In this document: positions 26,511-37,025 of the stretch, in pieces
Position numbering within the stretch: the stretch's first letter is position 1
Layout of the letters: the number at the start of each line of letters is the position of its first letter
Assembly: GCF_017874595.1 (NCBI RefSeq)
Contig: NZ_JAGILA010000001.1
Location: forward strand, 682,001 to 746,000
Reading direction: 5' to 3'
DNA: 64,000 nt
Origin: Sinorhizobium kostiense
GTDB lineage: Bacteria; Pseudomonadota; Alphaproteobacteria; Rhizobiales; Rhizobiaceae
Made by a program: the position numbers and the translations under genes
Notes under the pieces: model-generated
Told to the model about the DNA's origin: nothing
The model's database searches: none
The model's input: the letters and a program-made list of their open reading frames with translations, nothing else

Positions 26511-26766
26511 TTCAGCCTCCGTCTGGAAAGCTCGCGCAGACGTGGCGGATCCGATAGCGGAACGTGCCGTCCCGCGAGTTGATCCTAACAGCAGGAGGAG
26601 AGGGAAGTTCCGCTCCATTTACCTGCGATGAGCCGTGGAAGCGTCATCGCTGCGATGCATCGAACATTAGCTCTGTTGGCGGCGGGATTTGATGCTACAG
26701 TCAGTGGTTGAAGCTCCGATTAAGAGTCGCAGCGCGGCACGAGCGCGCGTAAGGCGGGGGGTGTCC

Positions 26767-28512
<1,746 letters not shown>

Positions 28513-28657
28513 GTCCTGAGACCAGGTCGTTGCAGCGGAAAGCGGCAAGCTCAGTCCGTCAGCCTCAACTGAACGTTCCGCTTGCAGATGCGTTTCGCTA
28601 GCAGCCATTTTGGCTGCGGCGCTGTGGGGCGCCCCTTGGCGACAGAGGAAATCTGCT

Positions 28658-29482
28658 ATGCAGTTCGCCCGAATCAACGATATCACCATCCACTATCGCT
28701 TGGTCGGCGCCGTCACGGAAAGGCCGGTTCTCGTCTTCATCAACGCGCTCGGCACGGACTTCCGGATCTGGCGTGATGTCGTCCTCAATCTCGCCGGCGA
28801 TTACGCCATGGTGCTCTACGACAAGCGTGGCCACGGCCTTTCCGATGTCGGCCAGGTTCCCTATTCGATCGAGGATCACGCGAGTGACTTGGCTGGGCTA
28901 CTCGAGCGTCTCGCCGTCAAGCATGCGATCGTCTGCGGGCTGTCGGTCGGCGGGCTGATCGCGCAGTCGCTTTACCGGCTGCGCCCCGATCTGGTGCGCG
29001 CGCTCGTGCTTTCGGGCACTGCGCCCAAGATCGGCGCGGCCGAGATGTGGGACGCCCGCATTGCCGCGGTCGAAGCGCACGGCATCGAAGCGATCGCCGA
29101 TGGGGTGCTTGAGCGCTGGTTCACGCCGGCGTACCGTCGCCCGGAGAATGTCGCCTTCGTCGGCTATCGCAACATGCTGGTTCGCCAGCCTCTCCAGGGC
29201 TATCTCGGCAGTTGCGCCGCGATCCGCAATGCCGATTATACGGAAGCCGCAAAGAAGATCGCCGTGCCGGTGCTCTGCGTCGTCGGCGATCAGGACGGCT
29301 CGACGCCGCCGGATCTCGTGCAGGAGATGGCCAGGCTTATTCCCGGGGCCCGCTATGAGGTCATTCGCGATGCCGGGCATATTCCCGCGATCGAGCAACC
29401 CGGGGCGCTGGTCGCGGCGATGCGCGGCTTTCTTGCCGCTGCCGTGCGAACGAGCAAAGCCCGCGCAGGACGTGCGCCGTAA
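28658..29482 (+). CDS. pcaD: 3-oxoadipate enol-lactonase
   Basis: This 274-residue alpha/beta hydrolase has nucleophile elbow GLSVGG (Ser near 96), acid in VVGDQDGSTPPDLV, and His in AGHIPAIEQP, the typical PcaD endings. It converts beta-ketoadipate enol-lactone to beta-ketoadipate. Start 28658 follows GAGGAAA. It sits 128 bp ahead of pcaB. In S. meliloti these genes are usually in one pcaDCHGB operon, but pcaC, pcaH and pcaG are absent between them here. Confidence 0.9.
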   Translation: MQFARINDITIHYRLVGAVTERPVLVFINALGTDFRIWRDVVLNLAGDYAMVLYDKRGHGLSDVGQVPYSIEDHASDLAGLLERLAVKHAIVCGLSVGGLIAQSLYRLRPDLVRALVLSGTAPKIGAAEMWDARIAAVEAHGIEAIADGVLERWFTPAYRRPENVAFVGYRNMLVRQPLQGYLGSCAAIRNADYTEAAKKIAVPVLCVVGDQDGSTPPDLVQEMARLIPGARYEVIRDAGHIPAIEQPGALVAAMRGFLAAAVRTSKARAGRAP

Positions 29483-29610
29483 AGGGGCTCGGGGAGCTTG
29501 CCGCGACCGCCGCGGAGCCTACTTATCTTTCAATTACATCTCCAGGGAGAGACGCAAACAATCCTCCTGGACCACGCCATTCTCAGCCGTTCAGAACCTG
29601 GAGATGCGGA

Positions 29611-30666
29611 ATGACCTATTCGGCCTTTGACCACCCCTATCTATCGGGACTGCTTGGTGACGAAGCGGTGGCGGCTGAGTTCTCCGTCGCCGCCGATATC
29701 CGTGCCATGTTGTCCTTCGAGGCGGCGCTCGCACGCGCCGAAGCGCAGCATGGCGTCATCCCGCATGCGGCCGCTGATCGCATAACGGAGGCCTGCCGAG
29801 GCTTTTCTCCGGACGTCGCCGCCTTGCGCCGGACGACGGCGATCGACGGCGTCGTCGTGCCGGAACTCGTCCGCCAATTGCGACTAGCCGTCGGCGAAGC
29901 GGCGGCGGAGCACGTTCATTTCGGGGCCACCAGCCAGGACACCACCGACACCAGCCTGATGCTGCGGCTGAAGGCGATCGCCGAGCTTTTCGCCGCCCGG
30001 CTGGGGACCGTCGTTTCAGCACTTGAGGACTGCGACCGCCAATGGGGGCAGCGGCCGTTGACCGGCCACACACGCATGCAGCCAGCCATTCCGATCACGG
30101 TCGCCGACCGCCTGCGTAGCTGGGTCGAGCCACTGCTCGACCATCAGGACAGGCTGGAGGCTATGGAGGGTGACCTGTTCGCCGTGCAGTTCGGGGGCGC
30201 AGCCGGAACGCTTGAAAAGCTCAAGGACAAGGCGGACGCCGTGCGCGAAACCTTGGCCGAGGAACTGTCGCTCATCGACTGGCCGCAATGGCACAGCCAG
30301 CGTTCGGCGATCGCCGATTTCGTCCACCTGCTTTCGCTGATCACCGGCAGCCTTGGCAAGTTCGGTCAGGACGTCGCCCTGATGGCGCAGGCGGGCGACG
30401 AGATCGTGCTTTCAGGCGGCGGCGGCTCCTCGGCCATGGCGCACAAGCAGAACCCGGTCGCAGCCGAGGTGCTGGTGGCGCTTGCGCGGTTCAACGCGAC
30501 GCAGGTCTCCGGGATCCACCAGGCGCTGGTGCACGAGCAGGAACGCTCGGGCGCCGCCTGGACGCTCGAATGGCTGCTCCTGCCGCAGGTGGTCGGGGCA
30601 ACGGCCGCCTCGCTGAGGCTTGCCGCAGATCTCGCGGGCAATATCCGGCGGCTTGGAAGGCTGTGA
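29611..30666 (+). CDS. pcaB: 3-carboxy-cis,cis-muconate cycloisomerase
   Basis: This 351-residue protein belongs to the fumarase/aspartase superfamily. It shows FGATSQDTTDTSLMLRLK (catalytic region), GHTRMQPAIPITVADR and the flexible signature loop GGGGSSAMAHKQNPVAAE (near residues 269-286). It cyclises beta-carboxymuconate in the protocatechuate branch. The ATG at 29611 follows CTGGAGATG. The chain is about 350 residues, as usual in rhizobia but shorter than 450-residue PcaB proteins elsewhere. Followed by the convergent cyclase gene 36 bp away. Confidence 0.9.
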   Translation: MTYSAFDHPYLSGLLGDEAVAAEFSVAADIRAMLSFEAALARAEAQHGVIPHAAADRITEACRGFSPDVAALRRTTAIDGVVVPELVRQLRLAVGEAAAEHVHFGATSQDTTDTSLMLRLKAIAELFAARLGTVVSALEDCDRQWGQRPLTGHTRMQPAIPITVADRLRSWVEPLLDHQDRLEAMEGDLFAVQFGGAAGTLEKLKDKADAVRETLAEELSLIDWPQWHSQRSAIADFVHLLSLITGSLGKFGQDVALMAQAGDEIVLSGGGGSSAMAHKQNPVAAEVLVALARFNATQVSGIHQALVHEQERSGAAWTLEWLLLPQVVGATAASLRLAADLAGNIRRLGRL

Positions 30667-30702
30667 CCCATGTGGCGGGGCGCTTGACCGAGGGCTCCGC
30701 CT

Positions 30703-32688
30703 CTACTGGACCAGCCGTTCCCGTTCGCGCTCATAGTATCGTTCGAGCGCGGGTAACTCCGCCTTGAGTTCGTCGAAAATGCCACCGTCGACGGTGATTT
30801 CGCCGCGATATCTCGCCTCGATGAAGGCACGGTGACGCGCAAGTGCCGTCGTCGTGGCGCCCTCGGCCACCGTGAAGACCGGGGTGACAGCGCTCCGTCC
30901 TTTGACGTTGACCCGGTCGAGCTCGGCGATTGGAAACTCGGCGGCTGCAAGAGCGGCGGTGCGCTCACCAAGGAGCAGCGGGATGCCATAATCCTTCGAC
31001 GCCCCTTCCAGGCGCGAGGCGAGGTTGACCGCGTCTCCGAGCGCCGAATAATCGAAGCGACGCGCCGAACCCATATTGCCGACGATGCATTCGCCGGTGT
31101 TGACGCCGATCCCGATGCGAAGCGTCCGCGGAACGCGTCCGACCGCCTTGGCTTCGGCCTCGAGTTCGCCGTTGACGCAGGCGAGTGCGTTAAGCATGTC
31201 GCGTGCCGCCGCCACGGCGTGGATCGCATGATCGGGATCCTCGAGCGGCGCGTTCCAGAAAGCCATCAGGCAATCGCCGATATACTTGTCGATCGTGCCG
31301 CCCTGGGCGAGAACGGCGTCCGACAGAGGTGTCAGGAGCCGGTTGACCAGTGCGGTCAAACCTTCCGGATCGTCTTTCATGTCCTCCGCGATCGTGGTGA
31401 AGCCGCGGATATCGCAAAAGAGGATGGTGAGTGTCCGCCGCTCGCCGCCGAGCTTCAATTGCGACGGGTCCTGCGCCAATCGTTCGACCAGCGCCGGCGA
31501 GAGATATTGCGAAAAGGCGCGGGTGATTTCTCGGCGCCGGCGGCGCTCCTCGGCATAGTCGAGCCCCGCCTGGCCGGCAGCGACGCCGAGGAAGGCGAGG
31601 CTGGGACCGATCGGCGAGACGAAGAGGCGGCCGAACAAGAGGAGGGCGTAGCTCGTAAGCAAGATGAACGTCAGCGCCAATGCCCCATAGCCGAGCGTTC
31701 TCCAGCTGGTGGACCCGAAAACGCTGAACGCCGCGGCAAGCGCCGCGAGCAGCACGGCCGAAATGGCAATTCCGGCATCCGCGCGTTCGACGAACAGCCG
31801 ATGCACGAGATTGTCGTAGATGGTCGCTTGGATTTCCGCGCCGGCGACGAGGCTGCGCGAATGGACCGTGTCGGAGGTGGCGAAGGCGTCGACTCCCCCA
31901 CCGGCGATCGAGGGCGAATTCTGCAGGCTCAAGCCGACGATGACGACACGATCGCGGAAGATCCCCTCGGGCAGGAAATTGGGTGGGTCGAGCGCCTGGT
32001 AATAGGAGACGGTCGGATAGGTCCGTGCCGGACCGAATGTCTGAATCAGGGCCCCCTTCGGGGGCGTTGCCGGTCGCGCGCCGGCAACGGTCGCGAGCGC
32101 TGCGGCGAAGCCGTCCGCATAGGCGGGAACTTGCCGGAGCGTCCCGTCCTCGCTGAGATTGACCGAGGCGATGCCGACCTTTGCGCCCCGGTCGATAAAG
32201 AGCGGCAAGGGTTCGGTGCGAACGAGTTGTTCGGCCTGTGGCGTCTCGATCAGCGACTGGTCGCCGGCCAATACGATGTCCGGTCCGAGTGCTGCGGCAA
32301 GCGCCACATCGTTTTCGGGGGCTGCGGCCGGTTCCGCGAAGACGATATCGAGCGCGATGGTCCGCGCCCCGGCCCTCCGGAGCGCTTCGATCAGACGGGC
32401 ATGCAGCGCACGCGGCCAGGGCCACTGGCTGCCGATCTCCGCCATCGAGGGCTCGTCGATCGCGACGATCATGGGCCCATCTGCAGGCAGCTCCGGTCGG
32501 CCGAAGGTCGAAAGATAGTCGTAGGCTCTAAGATCGGCGAGTGACCAGGCGCCGGTGAGGGAGGCGAGCGAGACGAGAATGGCAACGAAGCCGGCCAGGG
32601 CGGCGAGCTTCGCCTGGCGGGGCGAAATGCGGCGGCGTCGGTCCTCAGATGCCACTTCAAGCGCAGGTGCCGGACGAGAATCGTTCAT
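30703..32688 (-). CDS. CHASE2-domain class III adenylate/guanylate cyclase
   Basis: This 661-residue membrane receptor has one N-terminal helix (about 27-48), an extracytoplasmic CHASE2 sensor (about 50-310; SLADLRAYDYLSTFGRPELP, then IFRDRVVIVGLS), three more helices (about 320-410) and a cytoplasmic class III cyclase domain. The metal-binding aspartates are in FCDIRGF (Asp426) and DKYIGDCLMAFW (Asp472); SALGDAVNLASRLE supplies Asn555 and Arg559. It should make cyclic AMP or GMP in response to a periplasmic signal. The ATG overlaps the stop of the FecR-TPR gene by one base (TGATG), so the two are translationally coupled. The physiological signal is unknown. Confidence 0.88.
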   Translation of the reverse strand: MNDSRPAPALEVASEDRRRRISPRQAKLAALAGFVAILVSLASLTGAWSLADLRAYDYLSTFGRPELPADGPMIVAIDEPSMAEIGSQWPWPRALHARLIEALRRAGARTIALDIVFAEPAAAPENDVALAAALGPDIVLAGDQSLIETPQAEQLVRTEPLPLFIDRGAKVGIASVNLSEDGTLRQVPAYADGFAAALATVAGARPATPPKGALIQTFGPARTYPTVSYYQALDPPNFLPEGIFRDRVVIVGLSLQNSPSIAGGGVDAFATSDTVHSRSLVAGAEIQATIYDNLVHRLFVERADAGIAISAVLLAALAAAFSVFGSTSWRTLGYGALALTFILLTSYALLLFGRLFVSPIGPSLAFLGVAAGQAGLDYAEERRRRREITRAFSQYLSPALVERLAQDPSQLKLGGERRTLTILFCDIRGFTTIAEDMKDDPEGLTALVNRLLTPLSDAVLAQGGTIDKYIGDCLMAFWNAPLEDPDHAIHAVAAARDMLNALACVNGELEAEAKAVGRVPRTLRIGIGVNTGECIVGNMGSARRFDYSALGDAVNLASRLEGASKDYGIPLLLGERTAALAAAEFPIAELDRVNVKGRSAVTPVFTVAEGATTTALARHRAFIEARYRGEITVDGGIFDELKAELPALERYYERERERLVQ

Positions 32689-35600
32689 CAGAAACGCACT
32701 CGGACCGTGCCCTTGACGGTTGGACCCCAGCCGGGAAGGCCGTCGCTCAATTCGAACTCCTCGTCGAGGAGGTTGAATCCGGCCAATTCGACCTCGATGC
32801 GTTTGTCGAAAGGCTCCCATTGAAGCGAGGCGTCGAGGGTCCAGAAGTCGTCCAGAGTAGCACTGCGGTCGCTTCGCTCGCCTATGTAGTTCGCCGCAAC
32901 GGTGGCCTTGACATTCGCCGTATTCACCCAGGTCAGCGCGATCTGACCGGTATTCTTCGGCAGGAATGGAAGTTCCCGTGCGGGGTTATTGGGCACCTCA
33001 GAAAGGTCCTCGCTCTCCGTCCTGGCGATTGCTGCGGAAAGGCCGAAGCCGTGCCCAAGTGCCAGATTGGCGGTCAGAGAAACATGATCGAGCCGCGCCC
33101 GGTCGAAGTCGTACTCCACCGCAAGAAGCGGAAAGTCGATTGAGCCGTTACGGATGTCCTGGTGTTGGTAATCGACAGCGGTGAAGAGCCAGTCGCTCCA
33201 CTCCGCATCCCACCTGAAAGCCACCGTATCGGCGTAGCCTTCCGCACCAATGAGGAATTGATTGGGCTGCAGCCCGACAATACCGACCGGCGCGAGAGTC
33301 GCAGCGTTAAAGTTGAAGCCTTCGCGTTGGACGGCGGCCCGCAGCCAGTGACCTTCAGCGGGCGCCCAGGCGATGCCGAACTTCGGTTCGAGGCGGATGT
33401 TGTTATCGTTGACGTCTTCGATGTAGCGGCCGAACAATGCACCTTCGAGCTTGAGATCCGGGGTGACCTCGTAAAGCCCGTCTATATACGCCTTTGCCAC
33501 CGTTCGCGTTGCCGATTCAACCGAATCGGGGAGCGGTACCGGTGGGAGCGGTGGTATGCCCACGCTCCTGGAGATTCTGGTACTGGTCCGCACAGCGCCA
33601 ATTTCTACGCCATAACGCCAGGTCAGATCGTCCACGCCATAAAGGTGATTCAACGCCGCGATATAGGTCCTTTCTTTTGTCTCTTCATCGGAAGTGAATT
33701 CAAAAGTCGGATCCTCAAAGTGACTGTGGTTGCCGATATCGTTGTCGGTGAAGAAGACGGCCGCGTTGGCGATGTTTCGGTAGCCAAATGTGTGGCTCCA
33801 GGCAGCGCCGGAGAAAAGCAGGGAAGAGTCGTCGTCGATCGTCACGGGGGACGGCAGAGGGAGCAACTGACGGAGGTCGCTCGCGTCGTAATAAGTGGCG
33901 TAGGCTACAATACGATCATCGGGTGCGGGCGTGGCGGTGATATAGCCACTGCCGCGGAGGATTCGGAGGTCTCGTTGGAATCGGCTAGTCCCATCGTCCA
34001 ACAGCGTCTGGCGCGGCTCGTTCCATTCGAAATTGCCGAAGACGCTGATGGGATACGGTGAGACCGTATAGCCACGGATCTCCGCTTCACCCATCCCGGT
34101 GGTGTGATCCTCGTTCACGATTAATCCACCGCCGAGTTCCGCCTCGAAGAAGGGTGACTGCAGCAGATTGGTCGTGCGTTCTCGGCTGGCCAGCATATGC
34201 GGCTCAAGGAGCAGGCCCTGCATAAAGGCCGAAAAGCTCGAGGGGTTGGCCGTATTGGCTATCGGGCTGCCAGCAAGGTCATAGCTGTTGAACAGCGGAT
34301 CGACGCTGCCGCGGATTGCCTGGTCGATATAGCCCGCGCCGGTGAAAGGGTCGAAGACGGAGTCGCCATAATATTGCCCCCAAGCATCAAGACCTTGCAG
34401 GCGAAAGGCATCGTTGAGCGTCGAACCGGCCCTCTGGTTGGCGCCGAGCGCTGCCGTTTCGCCGCCTTTCGCCCGATTGCGCCGCATGAATTCCTGCGCG
34501 TTGCGGATCGCTGCATCCGCGTCATAGGCATCGATGGCGATTGCCGTACGAACCTGCGAGACGACGGGATCGTTCGGATCGAGCCTGTCGGCATTGTCGA
34601 GCGCTTGGGCCGCCGGTAACCGGTCTCCCTTCTCGTAATGCGCCGCCGCGAGCAGGATCTGCGCACCGGCATAGCCTGGATTGGCCGTCGAGCCGGCGAG
34701 CAGGTCTTCGACCGCCTTGTCAACATCGCCGTTTTGCAGATGGTAACGGCCGCGTGCCACGAGCATGACGTCGAAGGACGGATCGATGGCGAGCGCTGCA
34801 TCGATCTCACCTTTGGCCTCGGCGATTCGCGACTCGTCCAGATACTGTATCGCGAGATTGGCGTGATAAAGGGGGTCCGTAGGGTCGAGCTCGATCGCCT
34901 TCTTGAAAGCTCTTTCCGCGGCGCGGCTGTCGCCACGGTCGCCCTGGACGAGGCCGATCGCGTTCCAAAGCGAGGGCGAGCCCGGTGCCGTTTTCAAGGC
35001 CCGTTCGAGGTCGGCGAGCGCGCCTTCCTTGTCGTTTTCCAGGTGGAAGCGGTAGTTGGCGCGCGCCTCCAGCGCAGTTGGGTCGTCGGGATCGATCGCC
35101 AATGACCGTTCCACGCCGTCGCGCATCTCATCGCGGTCGTCGAGCAGCAAAGCGAACTGCGCCCGGGCGGCAGGCAGCGTCGGATCGTCCGGATGCTGCC
35201 TTTCCGCCTTCTTGAGCACTTCGATGGCGGCCCGGATGTCGGTGCGGAACCCTGCGGTCCAGGCCTCGGCAAGCGCGCCGTAAGCGCCGCCCGCCTGACG
35301 GGGCGGGATTTCGATACGATCGGGATCGGCGAGTGCGCGGGCGAAATAGCCGCCATAGGCCGCGATGGCGCGGCGTTTCGGATCGAGCCCGCGGGCGGCC
35401 TCTGCGAATAGCTTTGCCGCCTCAGCGTTGCGGTTCTCGGAACCGGCGATGAGTGCCTCGATGAGGGTAGCGCGCGCGGTCTTGCCTCGATCGAGTCCGA
35501 GCTGCCGCGCTTGCTCCAGCGCCGCCTGTGCCTTCTGCCGCCCGTCGAGCGTCAGGTAGATTTCCGCAAGCGTCAGCCAATCCTCTGCCGAGCGCGCGCC

Positions 35601-36299
35601 TTCCGGCTGCGCTTCGATTCGCCCGCGCTCCCGCCGCATGTCTGAGACTTTGAGCGGCGACGGCGGCATCCAGACGAAGGCGTCGCGCAGCGACAGATGG
35701 AAAAGCATCTGCTCGCGGTCCTTCGGCGTGACGATGACGATTTTTGTGGGTGCGCTTCCGATCGAGGCAACGGCGCCTTCGCCTTGCTTCACGGTCACGC
35801 TGCCATAGGCATTCTGAAGCTCGACCACACCTTCGAGCACGATCAGCGACGTCTTGCCGTCGGCACCGACCGTCAGCGTCCAGTCCGTGCCGCGAATGGC
35901 AGCCGTCGCGGCGGGCGTATCGATCGCCAGGCCTTCGCCGCCGCGTTCGGCGCGGGCCCAGATCGTGCCGGACTGCAGCTCGAGCTTGGAGTCGCCCGCG
36001 CCGATCTCCTTGACGCGCAAGGCCGTGTTTCGCCCGAGCCGGATCTGCGTGTGATCCCTGAAGAGAACAGCGAGCGCGCCCGTGGTGTTGGTGCGCAAGA
36101 CGTCGCCGGGAAGAAGGTCCTGGGCGAGATCGACTACCTGCCAGTTCGAAACGTCGACGAATCGCACCTCCTCGCCGGACTTTCGGGCAATGATGGAGCC
36201 GGCGGCCGGAGCGGGGCGCGGCACCGGCTCGGCAATTGCTGGCAGTGGCAAGTGCAGCGCCATTGCCGCGAGCAATGCTCTCTTAAGTATCGCCCCCAT
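32688..36299 (-). CDS. FecR-TPR-beta-barrel outer-membrane sensor-like protein
   Basis: This 1203-residue secreted protein starts with a signal peptide (ILKRALLAAMALHLPLPAIA). A FecR domain follows (about 35-180; ALAVLFRDHTQIRLGRNTAL, then TPAATAAIRGTDWTLTVG), then about ten TPR-like helical repeats (200-600; for example AERAFKKAIELDPTDPLYHA). From about 690 to the end it is rich in amphipathic beta-strands with alternating aromatics and ends in RVRF, the C-terminal Phe of outer-membrane beta-barrels; there is no plug domain or TonB box visible. It thus appears to be a barrel with a large periplasmic sensing arm. Start 36299 follows GAGGGGAA; ATG 36323 is an alternative. It is coupled to the CHASE2 cyclase gene. 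Function unknown. Confidence 0.8.
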   Translation of the reverse strand: MGAILKRALLAAMALHLPLPAIAEPVPRPAPAAGSIIARKSGEEVRFVDVSNWQVVDLAQDLLPGDVLRTNTTGALAVLFRDHTQIRLGRNTALRVKEIGAGDSKLELQSGTIWARAERGGEGLAIDTPAATAAIRGTDWTLTVGADGKTSLIVLEGVVELQNAYGSVTVKQGEGAVASIGSAPTKIVIVTPKDREQMLFHLSLRDAFVWMPPSPLKVSDMRRERGRIEAQPEGARSAEDWLTLAEIYLTLDGRQKAQAALEQARQLGLDRGKTARATLIEALIAGSENRNAEAAKLFAEAARGLDPKRRAIAAYGGYFARALADPDRIEIPPRQAGGAYGALAEAWTAGFRTDIRAAIEVLKKAERQHPDDPTLPAARAQFALLLDDRDEMRDGVERSLAIDPDDPTALEARANYRFHLENDKEGALADLERALKTAPGSPSLWNAIGLVQGDRGDSRAAERAFKKAIELDPTDPLYHANLAIQYLDESRIAEAKGEIDAALAIDPSFDVMLVARGRYHLQNGDVDKAVEDLLAGSTANPGYAGAQILLAAAHYEKGDRLPAAQALDNADRLDPNDPVVSQVRTAIAIDAYDADAAIRNAQEFMRRNRAKGGETAALGANQRAGSTLNDAFRLQGLDAWGQYYGDSVFDPFTGAGYIDQAIRGSVDPLFNSYDLAGSPIANTANPSSFSAFMQGLLLEPHMLASRERTTNLLQSPFFEAELGGGLIVNEDHTTGMGEAEIRGYTVSPYPISVFGNFEWNEPRQTLLDDGTSRFQRDLRILRGSGYITATPAPDDRIVAYATYYDASDLRQLLPLPSPVTIDDDSSLLFSGAAWSHTFGYRNIANAAVFFTDNDIGNHSHFEDPTFEFTSDEETKERTYIAALNHLYGVDDLTWRYGVEIGAVRTSTRISRSVGIPPLPPVPLPDSVESATRTVAKAYIDGLYEVTPDLKLEGALFGRYIEDVNDNNIRLEPKFGIAWAPAEGHWLRAAVQREGFNFNAATLAPVGIVGLQPNQFLIGAEGYADTVAFRWDAEWSDWLFTAVDYQHQDIRNGSIDFPLLAVEYDFDRARLDHVSLTANLALGHGFGLSAAIARTESEDLSEVPNNPARELPFLPKNTGQIALTWVNTANVKATVAANYIGERSDRSATLDDFWTLDASLQWEPFDKRIEVELAGFNLLDEEFELSDGLPGWGPTVKGTVRVRF

Positions 36300-36325
36300 C
36301 AGCGACTGTTCCCCTCGTTGCATTG

Positions 36326-36338
36326 AATCCAGTGGATT
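36326..36338. promoter_or_regulatory. Palindrome in the promoter of the FecR-TPR-barrel gene
   Basis: AATCCA-G-TGGATT is a perfect palindrome between the divergent FecR-TPR and PycTM-like genes, close to the FecR-gene start. A TTGACT hexamer lies upstream on the minus strand. It may be an operator; its length is short, so chance is possible. Confidence 0.3.
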
Positions 36339-36432
36339 TCGGCGGATAAAAAGTCAAGTCGGCCCGGGGCGTCCGCTTGTTTTATCGGCGCGGTGTAATA
36401 AACGGGAAACAGTGGACTGGGAGTCTTCGAGA

Positions 36433-36978
36433 ATGAGTGCCGACGGAAATCTTCAAAAACTTGAATTCGCGAGTGAAAGTCCGGCAGATGGCGATGTATC
36501 GTCCGCCTATTATGACCATATCCGCAAGATAAACGACATCTTCCATGATCAGATCAAGATGTCGGACCAGAAGGCTGCCTATATCTTCACCTTCATGTTC
36601 GCCTTCCTGATTACGTCGCAAGAAGGAAGGAGCGTGTTTACCTGGCAGCGATATGTCGAGGGCGAGTTGTTGCCAATGGTCTTCTCGGGCGCGCTTGCCA
36701 TTGCCTCGATCATTTCGGTCGTTTCCGCGATTCTCGTCGTCCTGCCGCGGAAGAGCGCCACCTCGACGTCGCTCTTCTGGGGGGCCTGGCCGGCCCATCG
36801 CACTGCCTTTTTCGAAGCGGCACGCAGCGGCGACCGGTCCTACCTCCTTCGTCAATATGCCAAAAATGCCGATGTGCTCTCGGCGATCGCCTGCAGCAAG
36901 TACCGTTGCGTCGCCTTCGCATTTCGAGGAATGCTTGTGACGGTGCTTTCCTATGTCTGCCTGTTGGCGGTGAAATAG
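36433..36978 (+). CDS. PycTM-like (Pycsar effector) membrane protein
   Basis: This 181-residue protein has a cytoplasmic helix (residues 25-45), SDQKAAYIFTFMFAFL beginning a membrane helix (44-63), a second helix pair (79-104), the conserved VLPRK (103-107) and LFWG (114-117), a helical stretch ending CSKYRCVAF (154-162) and a final helix to residue 180. The order SDxKA, helix, PRK, FWG, SKY is that of the PycTM/DUF5706 family, membrane effectors that bind cyclic UMP or CMP in Pycsar anti-phage systems. The gene is divergent from the FecR-TPR-cyclase unit, about 110-130 bp away, with no dedicated pyrimidine cyclase adjacent. Family membership is inferred from motif order; function is not established. 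Confidence 0.65.
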   Translation: MSADGNLQKLEFASESPADGDVSSAYYDHIRKINDIFHDQIKMSDQKAAYIFTFMFAFLITSQEGRSVFTWQRYVEGELLPMVFSGALAIASIISVVSAILVVLPRKSATSTSLFWGAWPAHRTAFFEAARSGDRSYLLRQYAKNADVLSAIACSKYRCVAFAFRGMLVTVLSYVCLLAVK

Positions 36979-37025
36979 CGAACTGCCGTCTCATCCGCCC
37001 TCAAGCGCTTTTCGCCCGCTTCTCC

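Noticed and set aside
30832..32544. 570-codon frame opposite the CHASE2 cyclase gene
   Set aside because: No motif; the minus-strand cyclase has clear domains and catalytic residues.
30703..36978. Classical Pycsar operon
   Set aside because: The cyclase is a membrane CHASE2 receptor with canonical class III residues and the effector-like gene is divergent, so it does not match the described two-gene Pycsar layout.
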